In this document: positions 45,901 to 57,079 of the stretch, in pieces
Layout: the number at the start of each line of letters is the position of its first letter
How positions within the stretch are numbered: the stretch's first letter is position 1
Program-made: the position numbers and the translations under genes
NCBI GenBank assembly: GCA_013115135.1
Contig: JABANP010000100.1
Coordinates: forward strand, 1 to 64,000
Origin: Perkinsus olseni
Lineage: Eukaryota > Perkinsozoa > Perkinsida > Perkinsidae
Direction: 5' to 3'
DNA: 64,000 bases
The notes under the pieces: model-generated
What the model was told of the DNA's origin: nothing
Seen by the model: the letters and a program-made list of their open reading frames with translations, nothing else
Database searches by the model: none

Positions 45901-48776
45901 TTTCTCTCGTGAGTTATGCGCCAGAATTATATTTTGACGGAGAAGCGCCGGAACCGGGATTCGAACCAGGGACTCTTGCGTGCAGTGAATATTTCACAAT
46001 CTAGAGTTGACGGCTACGCTGAGCGAGCCGTCAACTGCGCCGCCACTTCGTCACGAAGGCCTAGTGGGGATAACAATACAGTTAAAACTAGGATACCGCC
46101 AACTTCATCCATTCGATTGTGTATTCCTTGTTCAGACCCAAGTCTTTTTGGTACCCCTTCTCCTATTACCGGCAGCTCACTATCACTCAAGCAGGCCTTG
46201 GTAGCGACAAAAGCAGCACCGAAGACCTCCTGGCTGAACTCAATATTCTCGCTGATGAAGGCCTCGAAGGTCGAGCAAGCTCTCAGCCGAAGGAATGCGC
46301 ACTGGGACTTGAACTCGGGAAGAACAACATTAACCAGCATCTGCTGGAGGGCATTAACATCGGGCAGTTGGTTTTCGACAGCGGAGGGCTTCTTCGGTTT
46401 CTTGCCCTTCTTGGATCTCTTGGATTTTCCTAACACCGTGACCATGCAACGAGAACAACGCCACTAGACCCACGCTTCGGACTCACCTGACTTTTCAACC
46501 GCAGCTATAGCAAGCTGTTCAGCGATATTCTCCAGTGCATTTAGAGCACCGTCTTTCCTAGAAAGGAGCGCCACGTACCACCTCCTCAGAGCCTCCAGTC
46601 CACCTACTTGCAGCAAGCCTGCATGTCGACCTTATCTCCCATCCGACTGTAGGCTTCCAGGTCCGTAGAGATCGAGGCCATGATAACGCTGAGGCTGTCG
46701 CGGCCACGGTAGGTAACGAAGGACTGAAGCGCCAAAAAGACACCTCGGCGTGACCAGAGCAGGCGGCGAGACTTACACGAAGAAGATCCCCGGCGGCGCT
46801 CCGGGGGTCCGAGAACATGGTCTCGCATGCTCCTTGACGACGAATGAACTACAAAGGACAGAAGCTCATTCAGTTGGGCAAAAGGTGGTATATAGCACCT
46901 CGTCGGGGTCCGACTCCCATAGCTGCTGATCTTCTTGAGAGAAGGACAGAACAGGCAAGACGACATCGTGGACGAGGAACCTTCACACGCGTGCGATACC
47001 ATAAATCTCAATATTCGCAAGCATCACTCGGCCTTACTGAAGATGAGGTTTGATAACCTTGTAAGTGATGGCGTGCTGTGCAGCCTCCGCAATGAAGCCA
47101 AAAACTTGATACAGGACCTACGCCGATGACCACTGCGGTCCCACTGTTGACGCCCCACTGTTACCTGATCGCTAACAAAGGCCCCTTGGGTTGCTCTCCT
47201 CTGGAGGAGCTCAATCATCTGTTGAGTCATGCCCGGACCGAAGGTATCCAGCCACCACTGGGCGAAGTTGGTCATGACCACAGCGACGTTCTGGTCGGTC
47301 TCATGAGCCGCCACCTAGACAACACAGGTTGGGGAGAGCGGAGGGCAGTACCTTCCTTACCAATCGAGGATTGCCAAACCGACCGATGAACCGATGGATG
47401 TTCCTCATGGTCCACTTTTGGAGCTGAGAGATGAGAGATGAATGCATGGAAATCGTCACGCGCCACGATATTCACCTTGGCAAGAGGGACCTGCTGCCTC
47501 TGGTCGTGGTCCGCGGGCAGCTTGTTTGCGGGAACAGATAGCATCGTGGAACACTTGAGGAATAACTCCATCCATCTACCACCTACACAAAGACCCGCAC
47601 ACGTTCAATCCCACCACCCTCCTCTTTTCTCCTCCCTACATGAGGCATGGTCCGTTATGAGTGATTCGTGCAGGGACGTTTGAATGCAGGAATGGAATGT
47701 CTTGGCGATAACGCGGAGCATGTCAATCTACAGAGCCATCACCTGCCATGGCCGCGACCACCGAGTTTGTATTACAGCCTGAGTATCCATAGCCTGAGCG
47801 CTTGGGAAAAGCTTCTCGCCCAACTGCAACAACTGTGGGGAAGGGCCTTCACTATCTGGCAGCAGGACGCAATACCAAGTGAAGGGAGTTGGGAAATTTC
47901 AGTACCACTGAGTCCAAGCTCTCACGGCCGGGACGACCGCGAGCCTTCATCTCGAACTCCCGAGCGATCTTCCTCACAATAAGCAAGCCAACCATAACCT
48001 GTCAGTCCTAGACTATTCAGCATGGTCTTTGCTTGGCTACTCACCTTATTAGGGTCCTCAGTGGCAGCAATGAGGCCCAAAGCCTGAGGGAGGAGCTCCG
48101 GCCAGCACGCCGGGTACCTGAGGGCGTGCTTATCTGGACGATTGACCATCTTATCCACAACACTTACTCACGATGAATGCATTCGCGAACGCACTCTATA
48201 GCCAAGTTACGCAGTTTGGCATCCCCCTTAGCATGCACTGCGATATCAACAATATTGTTCAGCACGAACGCCTTATCGGCATCGCACAGCTCATAGCCAG
48301 ACGGCCCAGGCTCAGTTATTTGCTGAACCTAAGAGAAGGTAGACAAGGTGCCAATACAACCCTCGTTGGAAGACTGTGGAACAGAACGCAGCAAGTGGGC
48401 CAAAGAGCGGCGGCCATGAGGGTCATTACACTGCCGTCATACTGGACTCTACGAGACCAGAAGTTCTTGATACCGTTCTTCACTTGAATGGCTGCTGACT
48501 GACGGATCACTGACTCAACCTGAGACACCATCACTCAGACGACCAACAACAATCACTGCAACCCCAAAAGGCAATATCCCTCCTCTTTACTGACACCTCT
48601 AGCTACACGTGCACTATTACCTGGTCTTCAATCCACACACGACAGAGGGCCTGCATGAACCCCTGCTGCCTCTGGGCAGCCGTGATGAAGTTCTCCGCCT
48701 CTCGACGCTGATTGGCGTCGGGGGAGAAGGAACCAGTGAGGGCCTTGAACAGGTTATCTGGCGAGATGTCAGCCAT
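42962..48776 (-). CDS. Importin-7/8-like karyopherin (importin-beta family)
   Basis: Nuclear transport receptor made of HEAT repeats. ATG at 48776 (MADISPDNLFKALTGSFSPD) starts the typical importin-beta N-terminal repeat. Further exons: VIRQSAAIQVKNGIKNFW, VLNNIVDIAVHAKGDAKLRN, YPACWPELLPQALGLIAATE, VGLLIVRKIAREFEMKARG, LDNYLSRGTQTWLTG, KDGALNALENIAEQLA, LQQMLVNVVLPEFKSQCAFL, VPEVIDRLLRLTQEVDSES, WYSPTGLVSVLDKHSLTLD. A strongly acidic stretch (43640-43370, Asp/Glu runs, as in importin 7) and a last exon ending in a Gln run (42970-42995) close the gene. At least 20 exons. The large intron between SDSELP (46160) and VRVQAGGSIKPFF (about 45430) is about 730 nt, far longer than the rest. Several exon limits are not settled. 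Confidence 0.75.
45940..46034 (-). other. tRNA-like (B-box) element and hairpin in an importin intron
   Basis: On the minus strand 45955-45968 reads GGTTCGAATCCCGG, a perfect Pol III B box / T-arm core. About 70-90 nt upstream GTGGCGGCGCAGTTGACGG resembles an A box. I cannot fold a full cloverleaf. An 11-bp inverted repeat (46005-46015 with 46026-46036) overlaps the upstream part. It could be a tRNA-derived SINE, a decayed tRNA or an unusual tRNA. It sits in the longest intron of the importin gene, same strand. Confidence 0.35.
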
Positions 48777-48814
48777 TTAAGACCGCAGCGTAGCGGATAA
48801 CGTGGAAGCCTGCA

Positions 48815-49090
48815 TCAGCAGCATACATACACCAACCATGCGACTACACAAGCCAGCCATCCTCCCCAGCACGATATCAGCAGCGCCTTGGTCACTAACA
48901 AGGCCATCTCAAATCCTAGAGTCACTGGCCCATGTCCGACGTAATTAGCGCTCATGGCTACACGAAGGCGTGAAAACCATTGCGCAAACTTGCCGTCAAA
49001 CCTACTCCTCCATGTTTTAATGAAGTGAGGGCACACCAATACGAGGAACCCTAGTAAAGCACACGCTATCACTGCCACGGTGACATTCAA
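48815..49090 (-). CDS. Possible small membrane protein
   Basis: ORF of 91 codons starting MNVTVAVIACALLGFLVLV, with a second hydrophobic segment (TLGFEMALLVTKALLIS) and a third (WLACVVAWLVYVCC), a plausible three-helix protein. No family recognised and no splice support. It lies just upstream of the importin start on the same strand and may be spurious. Confidence 0.3.
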   Translation of the reverse strand: MNVTVAVIACALLGFLVLVCPHFIKTWRSRFDGKFAQWFSRLRVAMSANYVGHGPVTLGFEMALLVTKALLISCWGGWLACVVAWLVYVCC

Positions 49091-49404
49091 AGAGCATATA
49101 TCGTCGGACTCGCAGTTTGCGAGGTGCTACGCTTCGCCATCCACACGATAGCGTCACTCGCCACGAAATTCAGCACAGCAGATTGAGTTAAAGCCCGTCG
49201 ACCCATGTATTCGAAAATCTCAAACGACTCGAATCAAGGAGCGCGTTCATATTCTCGATGCTGCTTTGAGCAAGGATCTTCCTCAGCTAATAGCGGCCCC
49301 AGCAAATCTACCACTCACAACGACAGAGGTGAAAGACGTGATTGGATACTCTAAAAACACTCCCCGAGAGAAAGAAACGTTTCAGAAGTACTTTCAGAGC
49401 ACTA

Positions 49405-50568
49405 GTGCCGCGTACAGCTATGCTCAACCGGGAGGCACCGTTCACACTTCTCGCAGTGCTTCAGCTCTGGCTTCGTACATTTACCGCAACCAGCACAGTG
49501 GGACCACGCCTTGTTGCCGTGTAAGGTCGTGCAAGCTCGGCATGTGTCACAGTGAGCATTGGCCTTATGCACCCATCGCCCACCGCACTTCTCGCAGACC
49601 CTGTATGATGCAGCAGGCAAGTCGGTAAGCTCGTGGAAGCGGGTGAAGAACCGAACTGGGCTCTTGTCGGCTTTGTAAGTCCTATGGTTAGCATAGTCAA
49701 CTCGGTAGTCATTCATGACCAGCTTCGGAGAGTCTTCCGAGCCCACCAAAGCTTCCCGAGAGAAATACGGAAAAGCAAACAGAACATCAACTTTCGCGAA
49801 CATCTCGGAGCCTAGGAGCACCTCTCGAGCGCATCTCCATATAGCAGGGACCAGTTCAGGCTGAAACGGAGGGTCCACAACCACTATGTCGAGTGGCCCC
49901 TTCTTGAGCCAACTGGTGAACCTTTCTCCTTCCCCTCGGAACCAAAGAAAAAACCGTTAACCATGTTGAACCGAGCCCCTAAGGTTCCAGCCTTCTCAAC
50001 GACGACCGAGTCCATGTCCAACAGGAATGCGTCCATATTATTCTCTTCGCGTAGACGGCGATGCACTACAGGCGTGCCGAGGCAGAGTACCCGACGGTAG
50101 CCGTGCTTAGAGATGTACTTCTCTATCACACTCAAAGCTTCATTCGAGAAGAAGTACTGGGCGTTGGCCTTATTATCAGTCTTTCTCGTACGCTCTTGCA
50201 GGCCCAACGCGCCTGATCCGCTTCGCTGGGTGCTCCGCCCCATGTCGTTCGTGCTCGTCCACCCACACGAACGAAAAGCGGGCATATCTTACGGTCCCGT
50301 ATCGCGCTGCAAGCATAGAAGTCGCGGGAGGAGACGATGGAACCATCAGCGCTCTTAGTCACTCGCCGAAACCTGAGACAGAGGCGGTCGGCTAGGCGCT
50401 AGAATCGCTCCCGTGCCTGCCCTACCGCATGGCCGGGCCGTGGTCACACTGCGGTGGAGGGACCCCGGCATCCACTTCGTCGAGAATCAACTTGTTTATC
50501 GTCCGTCGTTCTGCATGGGAGAATCCACCACGAGCCATACGGATCACTGTGAACTGAGAGGAACAGCC
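49405..50568 (-). CDS. ZCCHC4-like rRNA N6-adenosine methyltransferase
   Basis: Resembles ZCCHC4, which methylates an adenosine of 28S rRNA. ATG about 50568 (MARGGFSHAERRT). Exon 1 ends VPPPQCDHGPAMR, the first half of a GRF-type zinc finger. After an intron, SRDFYACSAIRDRKICPLF completes it. After a likely 41-nt intron, NAQYFFSNEALSVIEKYISK, RVLCLGTP, DAFLLDMDS, ARFNMVNGFFFG, then WLKKGPLDIVVVDPPFQPEL with the DPPF catalytic motif of N6-adenine methyltransferases. The C-terminus is cysteine-rich (CEKCGGRWVHKANAHCDTC, HCAGCGKC, CEKCERC), as in ZCCHC4. The frame step between FFFGSEGKE and RFTSWLKK (about 49905-49945) needs a 26/29-nt intron or a shift. Nucleolar or cytosolic role inferred from the family. 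Confidence 0.75.
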
Positions 50569-50661
50569 ACGGGTCGGAGGCCAAAATCCATGGAAGCATT
50601 TTCGTGGTCGGCTCAAGCACAACTTCTGATCAGCCCGGGTCCCCCAAGACCACCGCATCAT

Positions 50662-51470
50662 TCATAGTTCCTCGTGATGCGAGATGGAATTCACTCACAG
50701 CGGAGCATCGAGATGGAAACCTCGCTACAAGGAGGTGGCATCGGAAGTGTACGTACCATTGGCGAACTTGACTTCGATATGCCGTTCGATTCGAAGAACC
50801 TCCCTGCGAGCTTCGTAAAGTAGTAATACTGATAAACACGTGCTTCGAAGCGGTTATACTGCGGATGGGAACGGCGTGGTACCTTGCGACCTTCAATTCA
50901 CACGAAGCAAGTCTTAACCAGTGACGCGTAAAAATGGTTGGCTCATCGCGCAAGAGGGCGGGCGAAGTCCGCCGCAGTCTGCTGCTCCTTTACGCACGTT
51001 GCGTTGCTACATTATAATGAGGGTAGCGCATGAGTGGTTGGTGTATTCCTGCTGTGAGTCACCGCCACCCTGAAGTTCTATCATCAAAGCGGCATGCAAT
51101 CCCATTACGGTGTCATGATGGTTTTCCGAATCTGTGGGTCCAATATCTTGTGTACTCGCGGGGTACTTATCCAGAATCCGTAACAGGATCCGTGAAAGAT
51201 CAGCGCTCCAGTGAGCTCGAACATAGCCACTGCGGAATTAGTGTTTGCTCCCTCGAATCCTGAGTCACTCTCGGTCTCTCGGCGAAATTGGTCTTGCGTA
51301 GGTGAGCGCTCGATCTATCTGTTATAAGTCACCATCGAGGCTTGCTTGTGCGCTCTTTGGCTGATCATTGCCGAGGACGTTCAGCCCCTACGTTACCCTG
51401 ACTGAAAGTCGTCGGACCATCTCGATGTTCAGTCATTCGTCCAGCATCTTTCCGTTGGAGTCTTCAGTGT
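50662..51470. other. Intergenic between divergent genes
   Basis: Upstream regions of the ZCCHC4-like gene (-) and the ALDH gene (+) face each other here, so promoters of both are expected. No gene or clear regulatory motif was recognised. Confidence 0.5.
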
Positions 51471-51472
51471 CG

Positions 51473-53757
51473 ATGGCCGACATCACCCCCGAATCCCTGG
51501 GTTCTCTCTCCGTGCCATCCCGTTCACCCACTTCATCAACGGTAATTTCCGAGGCCCTACTGCAAGCGAGGCGGTCAGGGAACTCAGCATAATCAACCCA
51601 GCCACCGAAGGCTCCATCGCCAAGTCCCCATGCGCTGGAAAGGTATATTGGGGAAGATTTCGTCGATGGATGGTACTCCCTACCTCGTGCCATCTGTCTC
51701 TTATTAGGGTGACGTCGATCTGGCAGTGGCAGCAGCCCGGAAGTCCTTCGACAGTGGTGTTTGGTCCAAGATCTCCGGCTCCGATCGGGCTGTTGTGATG
51801 AAGCGTATTTCAGAGGGTGTCAAGGCGAGGTAGGGAAGACGACTGCTGGCCTGTGAGTACCTGTTGGCCGTCTACAGGCGAGATGTCCTCGCTAGAGTCG
51901 AGACCGTTAACACGGGGAAGCCCATTGAGGAGACTGAGTGGGATATTGATGACGTTGCAGGATCGTTCGACTACTTTGCTGGTAGGTTTGGGCGTTTCTT
52001 GTGGTCGTAGCTTCACTTCTCGGTGATCCCAGATAAGGCGATTGAGCTTGATAAGAAGCAGGGTAGCCTTGTCGATCTCGGCATGGAAGAGTTCGAAGGC
52101 CGCGTTTACTACGAGAGCTGCGGAGTGGTTGCGGCTATTGTGCCCTGGAACTACCCTCTTCTGATGGCCACCTGGAAGGTGAGCTGCACGGCGTTCAGCT
52201 TCCCGCTGTATTCTTATGATCATCCATTCGCTGACGTACACTGATTCAGGTTGCCCCGGCCTTAGCTGCGGGCTGTTCGGTTGTCCTCAAGCCCAGTGAG
52301 CTGACGCCCGTCACGGCTATGGAGTTAGCCCTCATTTGCAAGGAGGCAGGCCTGCCTGACGGAGTGAGTGCAATACGCTACTAGACTATCTCCGCTCTGA
52401 CACTGTCGTCGTCTCAGGTGCTTAATGTTATAAGCGGGGACGGCTCGACTGGTAGCTACATGACCTCCCATCCCGACGTCGATAAGGTCACCTTCACGGG
52501 TTCTGAAGCCACTGGAAAGCTCGTTATGAGTGCGACTCTTCCGGGCGGGAAGAAACAACGCGGCGACGCCTCGGGTTGCCTCAGGTTCATGCACTCCCTA
52601 CGTTCACAATGTTGGTCTTGAACTGGGCGGCAAGTCACCTTTCATAGTGTTTGAGGACTCCGAGATTGACCAGGCGGTTGAATGGGTTATGTTCGGCTGC
52701 TTCTGGACCAACGGTCAGATCTGCAGCGCTACTAGCAGGCTTTTGGTAGTACTTGAAGTTACATCCGCGTGAAATTTTTCCCCTGTGTGGTGACTGTGCG
52801 GTTCTTGTTAGATTCACAACAGCATTAAGGAGAAGTTCTTGGCTCGCCTTCAAAAGGAGATCAGCAAAGTGCCGCTGTGTACGCCTCAGGAGCTACTCGA
52901 AGGCGGCCTAGAGAAGACCAGCGGGAGACTCGGCCCGATGATATCAAAGAAGCAGTTCGAGAAAGTGACGGGTGAGCTTGCCTCGATCGACGAGGACGGC
53001 CTGCTTGACGTCGGATGTAGGTATGATCGATCGTGCCAAGGCCAGCGGCTTCAGTCTCCTCTGCGGTGGTAACTCTCGGACCCCTGGATACTATGTCGAA
53101 CCCACGGTCTTCGTGGACGTGCCCACCGACTCGGAGGTACTAGCGGAGTAGCACCGTCGGCGTGTAAAGGCAACGTTCGTGTGAGCATCGACGACGGAGA
53201 CATGCCGGAATTTAGATTTGGACGGAAGAGGTGTTCGGCCCTGTGCTTTGTGTGAGAGGCTTCGACACAGAAGAGGAGGCTCTTAATGAGGCTAACAATA
53301 CCAGGTAGTAGTCGCGGCCAACGTGTCGGCTAGGCTGAGGAAATTTACTCAGGTTTGGTCTGGCGGCAGCAGTTATGAGTGGTGATCCAGCGAGGTGTGA
53401 GCGAGTGATGCGGAACTTCCGCTGTGGCATTGTATGGGTCAACTGCAGTCAGCCATGCTTCACACAATTGCCTTGGGGAGGGGTGAAGCGCTCAGGGATC
53501 GGCAGGGACAATGGCGACGCTGGATTCTGGAGGTGAGACGCATGCAAGTCTCAGTGGGCTCTATGGCCTTCCTTCACGTCGCTCCGGGACAACTGGCTCT
53601 CGGGTGATATGGCTTCTTGCCGTACGGAGTGTTCATTGGTTCTTTGTTTGTTGACCGATTTATTCTCAGCTATTTGGAGCCCAAGCAAGTTGTGAAATAC
53701 GTGACGAAGAAGCCTTTCGGGTGGTACTCTCCCCGCTTTGAGGACAGCAAACTGTAG
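51473..53757 (+). CDS. Betaine-aldehyde-type aldehyde dehydrogenase (ALDH)
   Basis: NAD(P)-dependent aldehyde dehydrogenase, closest by motif to betaine/amino-aldehyde dehydrogenases (osmolyte synthesis). Blocks in order: [131 protein letters not shown] (catalytic Glu), [18 protein letters not shown] (catalytic Cys), [49 protein letters not shown], ending [13 protein letters not shown], stop 53755-53757. About twelve short GT-AG introns join in frame. The N-terminus is unclear: ATG 51473 ([11 protein letters not shown]) is one frame away (-1/+2 at about 51488-51512) from FINGN, or the true start is an upstream exon. Confidence 0.88.
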
Positions 53758-53888
53758 TTGGCCGCCTATCTATCAGCGATTCCTTGTGTTGATTTCTATT
53801 TAAGTGTTTCTCTCCTACCATCTCTTGCGTTATTCAGTACGGCGAACAGGGCTCCTCCCAGTAGATTGTTCTGATCTTGAGTACTGCC

Positions 53889-54612
53889 ATGCCCGGCTCT
53901 AATGGGCTCCCCCCAAGTGAGACAATGCTTGGCTGCCATCGTGAGATCATCCTCTCTGCCGTCAGGGCCCCCTACACGGCAGCCCTACCCGGACTCTCTG
54001 AACCCGTTCACCGCATCCAGCTCGTACTCGTCCACGCGGGAGCCACTGTTGCAGGTGAGCGACGTGCTGGGGTCGTGCCGGCTGGATGTGATTGTCTGGA
54101 TAGGACCAGGACGTCCCTCTAGATGAAGCATTGCAGCGGCAGAAGTTGAAGGATCTCAAGAAGGTCGACAAGAATATGGGGGTAGTCCAGGTAGTATAGT
54201 ATAAGAGGGAGGTCCTGACGATATTCCCGTTCTGTGTTGCTAGGACATGTACCATCAGCTGCATGGGGAAGTCGTCAAGCAGCAGGACACGATTGATGCG
54301 GTGGATGAACAGATGGAGCAGGCCAAGGATTCGACAGGAAAGGTGGTAGCGGGAAGGGGTCTCGGAAGAAAGCATCCCTACGTCGGCATTGCTCCCTTCG
54401 TTGGGCGTCGCAGTAGACGGTATGACCCTAGTGTAGGTAGTGGAGGAGCTCCAGGAGACGCATCACAGCAAGAAGAAGAACTTCTGGCGTAAAGTGGCGT
54501 GTATATCGATACTACTACTGGTAGTCCGGAGCACTCGAGTTGTCAGCGGAGCGGAGCTCCTCTTTAGATACTGATTGTGTGGATTTTGGTATTCTTTGTG
54601 ATTCCATCCTAA
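53889..54612 (+). CDS. Q-SNARE (syntaxin-like), tail-anchored
   Basis: Membrane fusion protein. Start ATG 53889 (MPGSNGLPP). A short intron (GTGAGA...CGTCAG) leads to a Pro/Ser-rich N-terminus (NPFTASSSYSSTREPLLQ). Then DVPLDEALQRQKLKDLKKVD, MYHQLHGEVVKQQDTIDAVD with the central glutamine of the SNARE zero layer, EQMEQAKDSTGKVV, VEELQETHHSKKKNFWRK and a C-terminal membrane anchor made by joining CISILLL to ILIVWILVFFVIPS across an intron at about 54524-54569. Stop TAA 54610-54612. Six exons, all joins in frame. About 165 aa, lacking the long N-terminal Habc bundle of classical syntaxins. Confidence 0.8.
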
Positions 54613-54741
54613 CGCAGGTATTCCAATCTTCTCTGCACCCTTGTGGTTCCTTGAGTTTGTAGTTCGCGGAATGGATCACAACCCACTTTCAGTTATGTTT
54701 GTCGCTTCTTTGGTTGGAGCTCGCTTGTCGGACTAGTCTTA

Positions 54742-55195
54742 ATGGCAGCATCGACGGAAAGAACAATTCCGGCTCGTGCCGATGATGCCTCTGAAGCCCC
54801 TCAGGTAGCAACCCTTTGTTCAGTCTCGTTTCTTCGCAAGAAAGGTTTAATAATTCAACAACTTGGTACTCCTGGTCTTATCTCTTTCCCGGGCCCGCTA
54901 GTGTAGATCAGCGCCGGTTCCAGAAGCCCTTTACTGAGAATGCGAGGGTTTCGATGGATTCAACAGTGTGAGACGGCTGATAATGTCGCATCGAGAGCCC
55001 TCATCGTCCCACTGTTCTTGTTTGCAGTCCCAAGAGCGGGCGTCTGAGGGCACTTATGACCATACCCGAAAGAGGAAGGCTAGGAAGTGGTGGAGAACAG
55101 TCAAGAATGTCGTTGTGGTGATCTTGGTAATCACTGCCTTTCACAACTCAGCTCGTACATGTCCAGCCAGCTGTGATTAATGTCTTGTGCGTATT
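54742..55195 (+). CDS. Possible small single-pass membrane protein
   Basis: Tentative. MAASTERTIPARADDASEAPQ at 54742 followed by a GT donor. Later, after a TTTGCAG acceptor at 55027, SQERASEGTYDHTRKRKARK and a hydrophobic helix VVVVILVITAF. The frame then ends at CPASCD; the next frame (one base further) continues with PAVINVLCVLVTHL. The middle exon is unclear. No family recognised. Confidence 0.3.
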
Positions 55196-55528
55196 AGTTA
55201 CTCATCTTACTCGTCGTGGTCGTTACTTGCCTCCCTTGAGGCCGTTTCAGCAGGCTGACCTCAAGCTCTTCAATTTTCCATGCTGCAGTTTTGCGAAGGC
55301 GATCTGCTCGAAGAGCTCTCTTGAGCCCTCCTTTAAGGAGGGCTGTTGGTGTTGCGCCACCATTCAGATTTTGCTCGGAAGTCTACTCGACACCTGCCAG
55401 ACCTGTTTCTGCAAACATGCTGACTTTAGTTGGGGACGTAAGGGGTTGCTCGGCCGGATTGTTAGCACAGCTCCAGCGTGGTTTTCACAGTCAGTAGGGT
55501 TTGCCGTCACCACTAACACTACTTTACG

Positions 55529-56135
55529 ATGGCACGGAAGAACTCGGGAGAAGACTACGAGATGGAAGAGTCGACGCCGTCGTCGTCGTTGAAGGAGGTG
55601 CGAGAATCGGATGACGAAGAGGAGGACGTAGTATTTTGGCTGGACCATTGGAGCTTCTTTCCTGGGATCCAGTTGCCTGCGGAAACCCTATATTCTGAAT
55701 TAGGAGGAGATGTCGGACGCCTCCTCCGAGACCACGGAGGTTGACGAGGGAGTAGAAGCAGTTTGGCAAGCTGTTGGCGAGACCTTACGGTCCCTTGGTA
55801 CAGGTAGTCACATGATGGTGTGGCGTGAGTATGTCAAGTGCACGGTCTTTTCAGGTTCTGATCAGTTGCCTGGCTACGGGCGTCGGTTCCCGGGCTGCAC
55901 CGCGAGGCCCTTGGGCCAGCTGTTCAGCTTCCCCAACTTGAAAAAGGTAAGGGTGATGGCTGTCGCTGCGTGCCCGATCTACTGGAGTCAGGCTGAAGGC
56001 TCGCTGTCAGCAAAGGAGCAAGAGGAGTTCTGCCGTCGCCATGCTCAAGTGACAGAGCACTTGCTGAGTATGTTGGTCAATGCGACCCGAGCTCAGGAGA
56101 AGGCTTTAGCCCAGCTCAAGGGTGCACAGAAGTAG
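55529..56135 (+). CDS. Acidic protein of unknown function
   Basis: ATG 55529 (MARKNSGEDYEMEESTPSSS, then an acidic tract). A 76-nt intron (about 55629-55704) joins to EEMSDASSETTEVDEGVEA. A 51-nt intron (about 55805-55855) joins GTG to SDQLPGYGRRFPGCTARPLG. A 45-nt in-frame intron (about 55947-55991) precedes AEGSLSAKEQEEFCRRHAQV and TEHLLSMLVNATRAQEKALA, stop 56133-56135. The C-terminal half is predicted helical. About 145 aa. No known family recognised. Splicing is supported because three different frames are connected by consensus GT-AG introns. Confidence 0.55.
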
Positions 56136-56580
56136 TAGGGCAGTAGAGTGGAGATATGCAAGGGCCTTACAGGTCATGCTATAAAAAAAATTGTAGTATA
56201 CATTATATATACTTCATAAGTGAACATTATAGTGAAAAATGGCCAAGTATACCTTATAGCAAATTAAGTGGCCTTCGATGATCTGTCCTAGTATATTCCT
56301 AGACTGGGATAGGTAATGATTATCTATCCTCTTCATCCATAATATCTGATAATCATTAGGATATCCTCAGGATCTATTTCTATGAAGTACGAATATTCAG
56401 ATTGATGATAAATACTAATACGGCAGTAGAAAGGTGCAGATACTACGGGTGGACGATGAGCGTCTACTCGCAGTATTGAAAGTACCTATAACGGCTATTT
56501 ATCGTCCATTTACTCAGCCTCTTTAGTAGCGCATCATAGTTCAAATCGTACGCTGCCTCACTCCTGTAGATACGAGCCAA
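56136..56580. promoter_or_regulatory. AT-rich intergenic segment with inverted repeats
   Basis: Clearly more AT-rich than its neighbours (56180-56240 is a run of A/T) and contains TAATGATTATC at 56314-56324 with its exact inverted copy GATAATCATTA at 56348-56358. The flanking GGATAG and CTATCC also pair. It may be a terminator, promoter or replication-related element; the role is not shown by the sequence. Confidence 0.35.
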
Positions 56581-57079
56581 GTGGCGAGGACGTCGGGGGT
56601 AGTGGAGAAGAGTGGCGAGAGCTGCCTTTGGGTCGCATAGTGAAGTCCCTGCAGCGTCGCGTCTTCTGGGGAGTTAAACAAAGCGGCCAGTCGGTAAGTT
56701 GGACAATGTGTTCAATCGCTCCTTCAGGATATCATTGCAGTGCTCGGTGGTACGTGCTGATGCTGGTCAGGTCTCAGAACTCAGTGATTTGCGGCGCCCT
56801 GGTGGCACAGGCAGCTCTAGGAAGTTCCTAGACTGGTACCTAGACGCTCTTCTGGATAGCTGTGGCCCGCAGGAGTCGTCGGAGAAGGACATCGGCGATG
56901 ACGTGGAGGCGTTGAGGGAGAGGGAAGGAGCGACTTGGGGGCCACAAGAGGTAGTAACGAGGGGTTACGAGGAAGCTCTGCAAAGGGACCCATTCTTATC
57001 AGTTGCGGACGCTACGGAGGTGCCTGACGCAGGGAGTAGACCATATGCCGACCGAGGAGAGGGCTCTTGTAGGAGGTGA
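56580..57079 (+). CDS. Hypothetical protein, unclear exons
   Basis: Segments LGRIVKSLQRRVFWGVKQSG, a possible 34-nt intron (GTAAGT...CTTCAG, 56695-56728), DIIAVLGG and then SELSDLRRPGGTGSSRKFLD, WYLDALLDSCGPQESSEKD and an acidic stretch to a stop at 57079. No family recognised. Composition (Glu/Asp/Arg rich) looks like coding sequence. Confidence 0.35.

Noticed and set aside
49905..49945. Frame change between FFFGSEGKE and RFTSWLKK in the ZCCHC4-like gene
   Set aside because: It is -1/+2, unlike the others, and a 26- or 29-nt GT-AG intron fits. Too ambiguous to count as a frameshift.
50150..50310. Two apparent +1 steps in the ZCCHC4-like gene (FVRV / DEHERHG / LQERTRK)
   Set aside because: A single 41-nt GT-AG intron (GTGGGT...CACCCAG on the minus strand) joins the flanking frames directly, so frameshifting is not needed. 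I therefore did not count it.
55629..55704. Apparent frame break in the acidic protein gene
   Set aside because: Explained by a 76-nt GT-AG intron.
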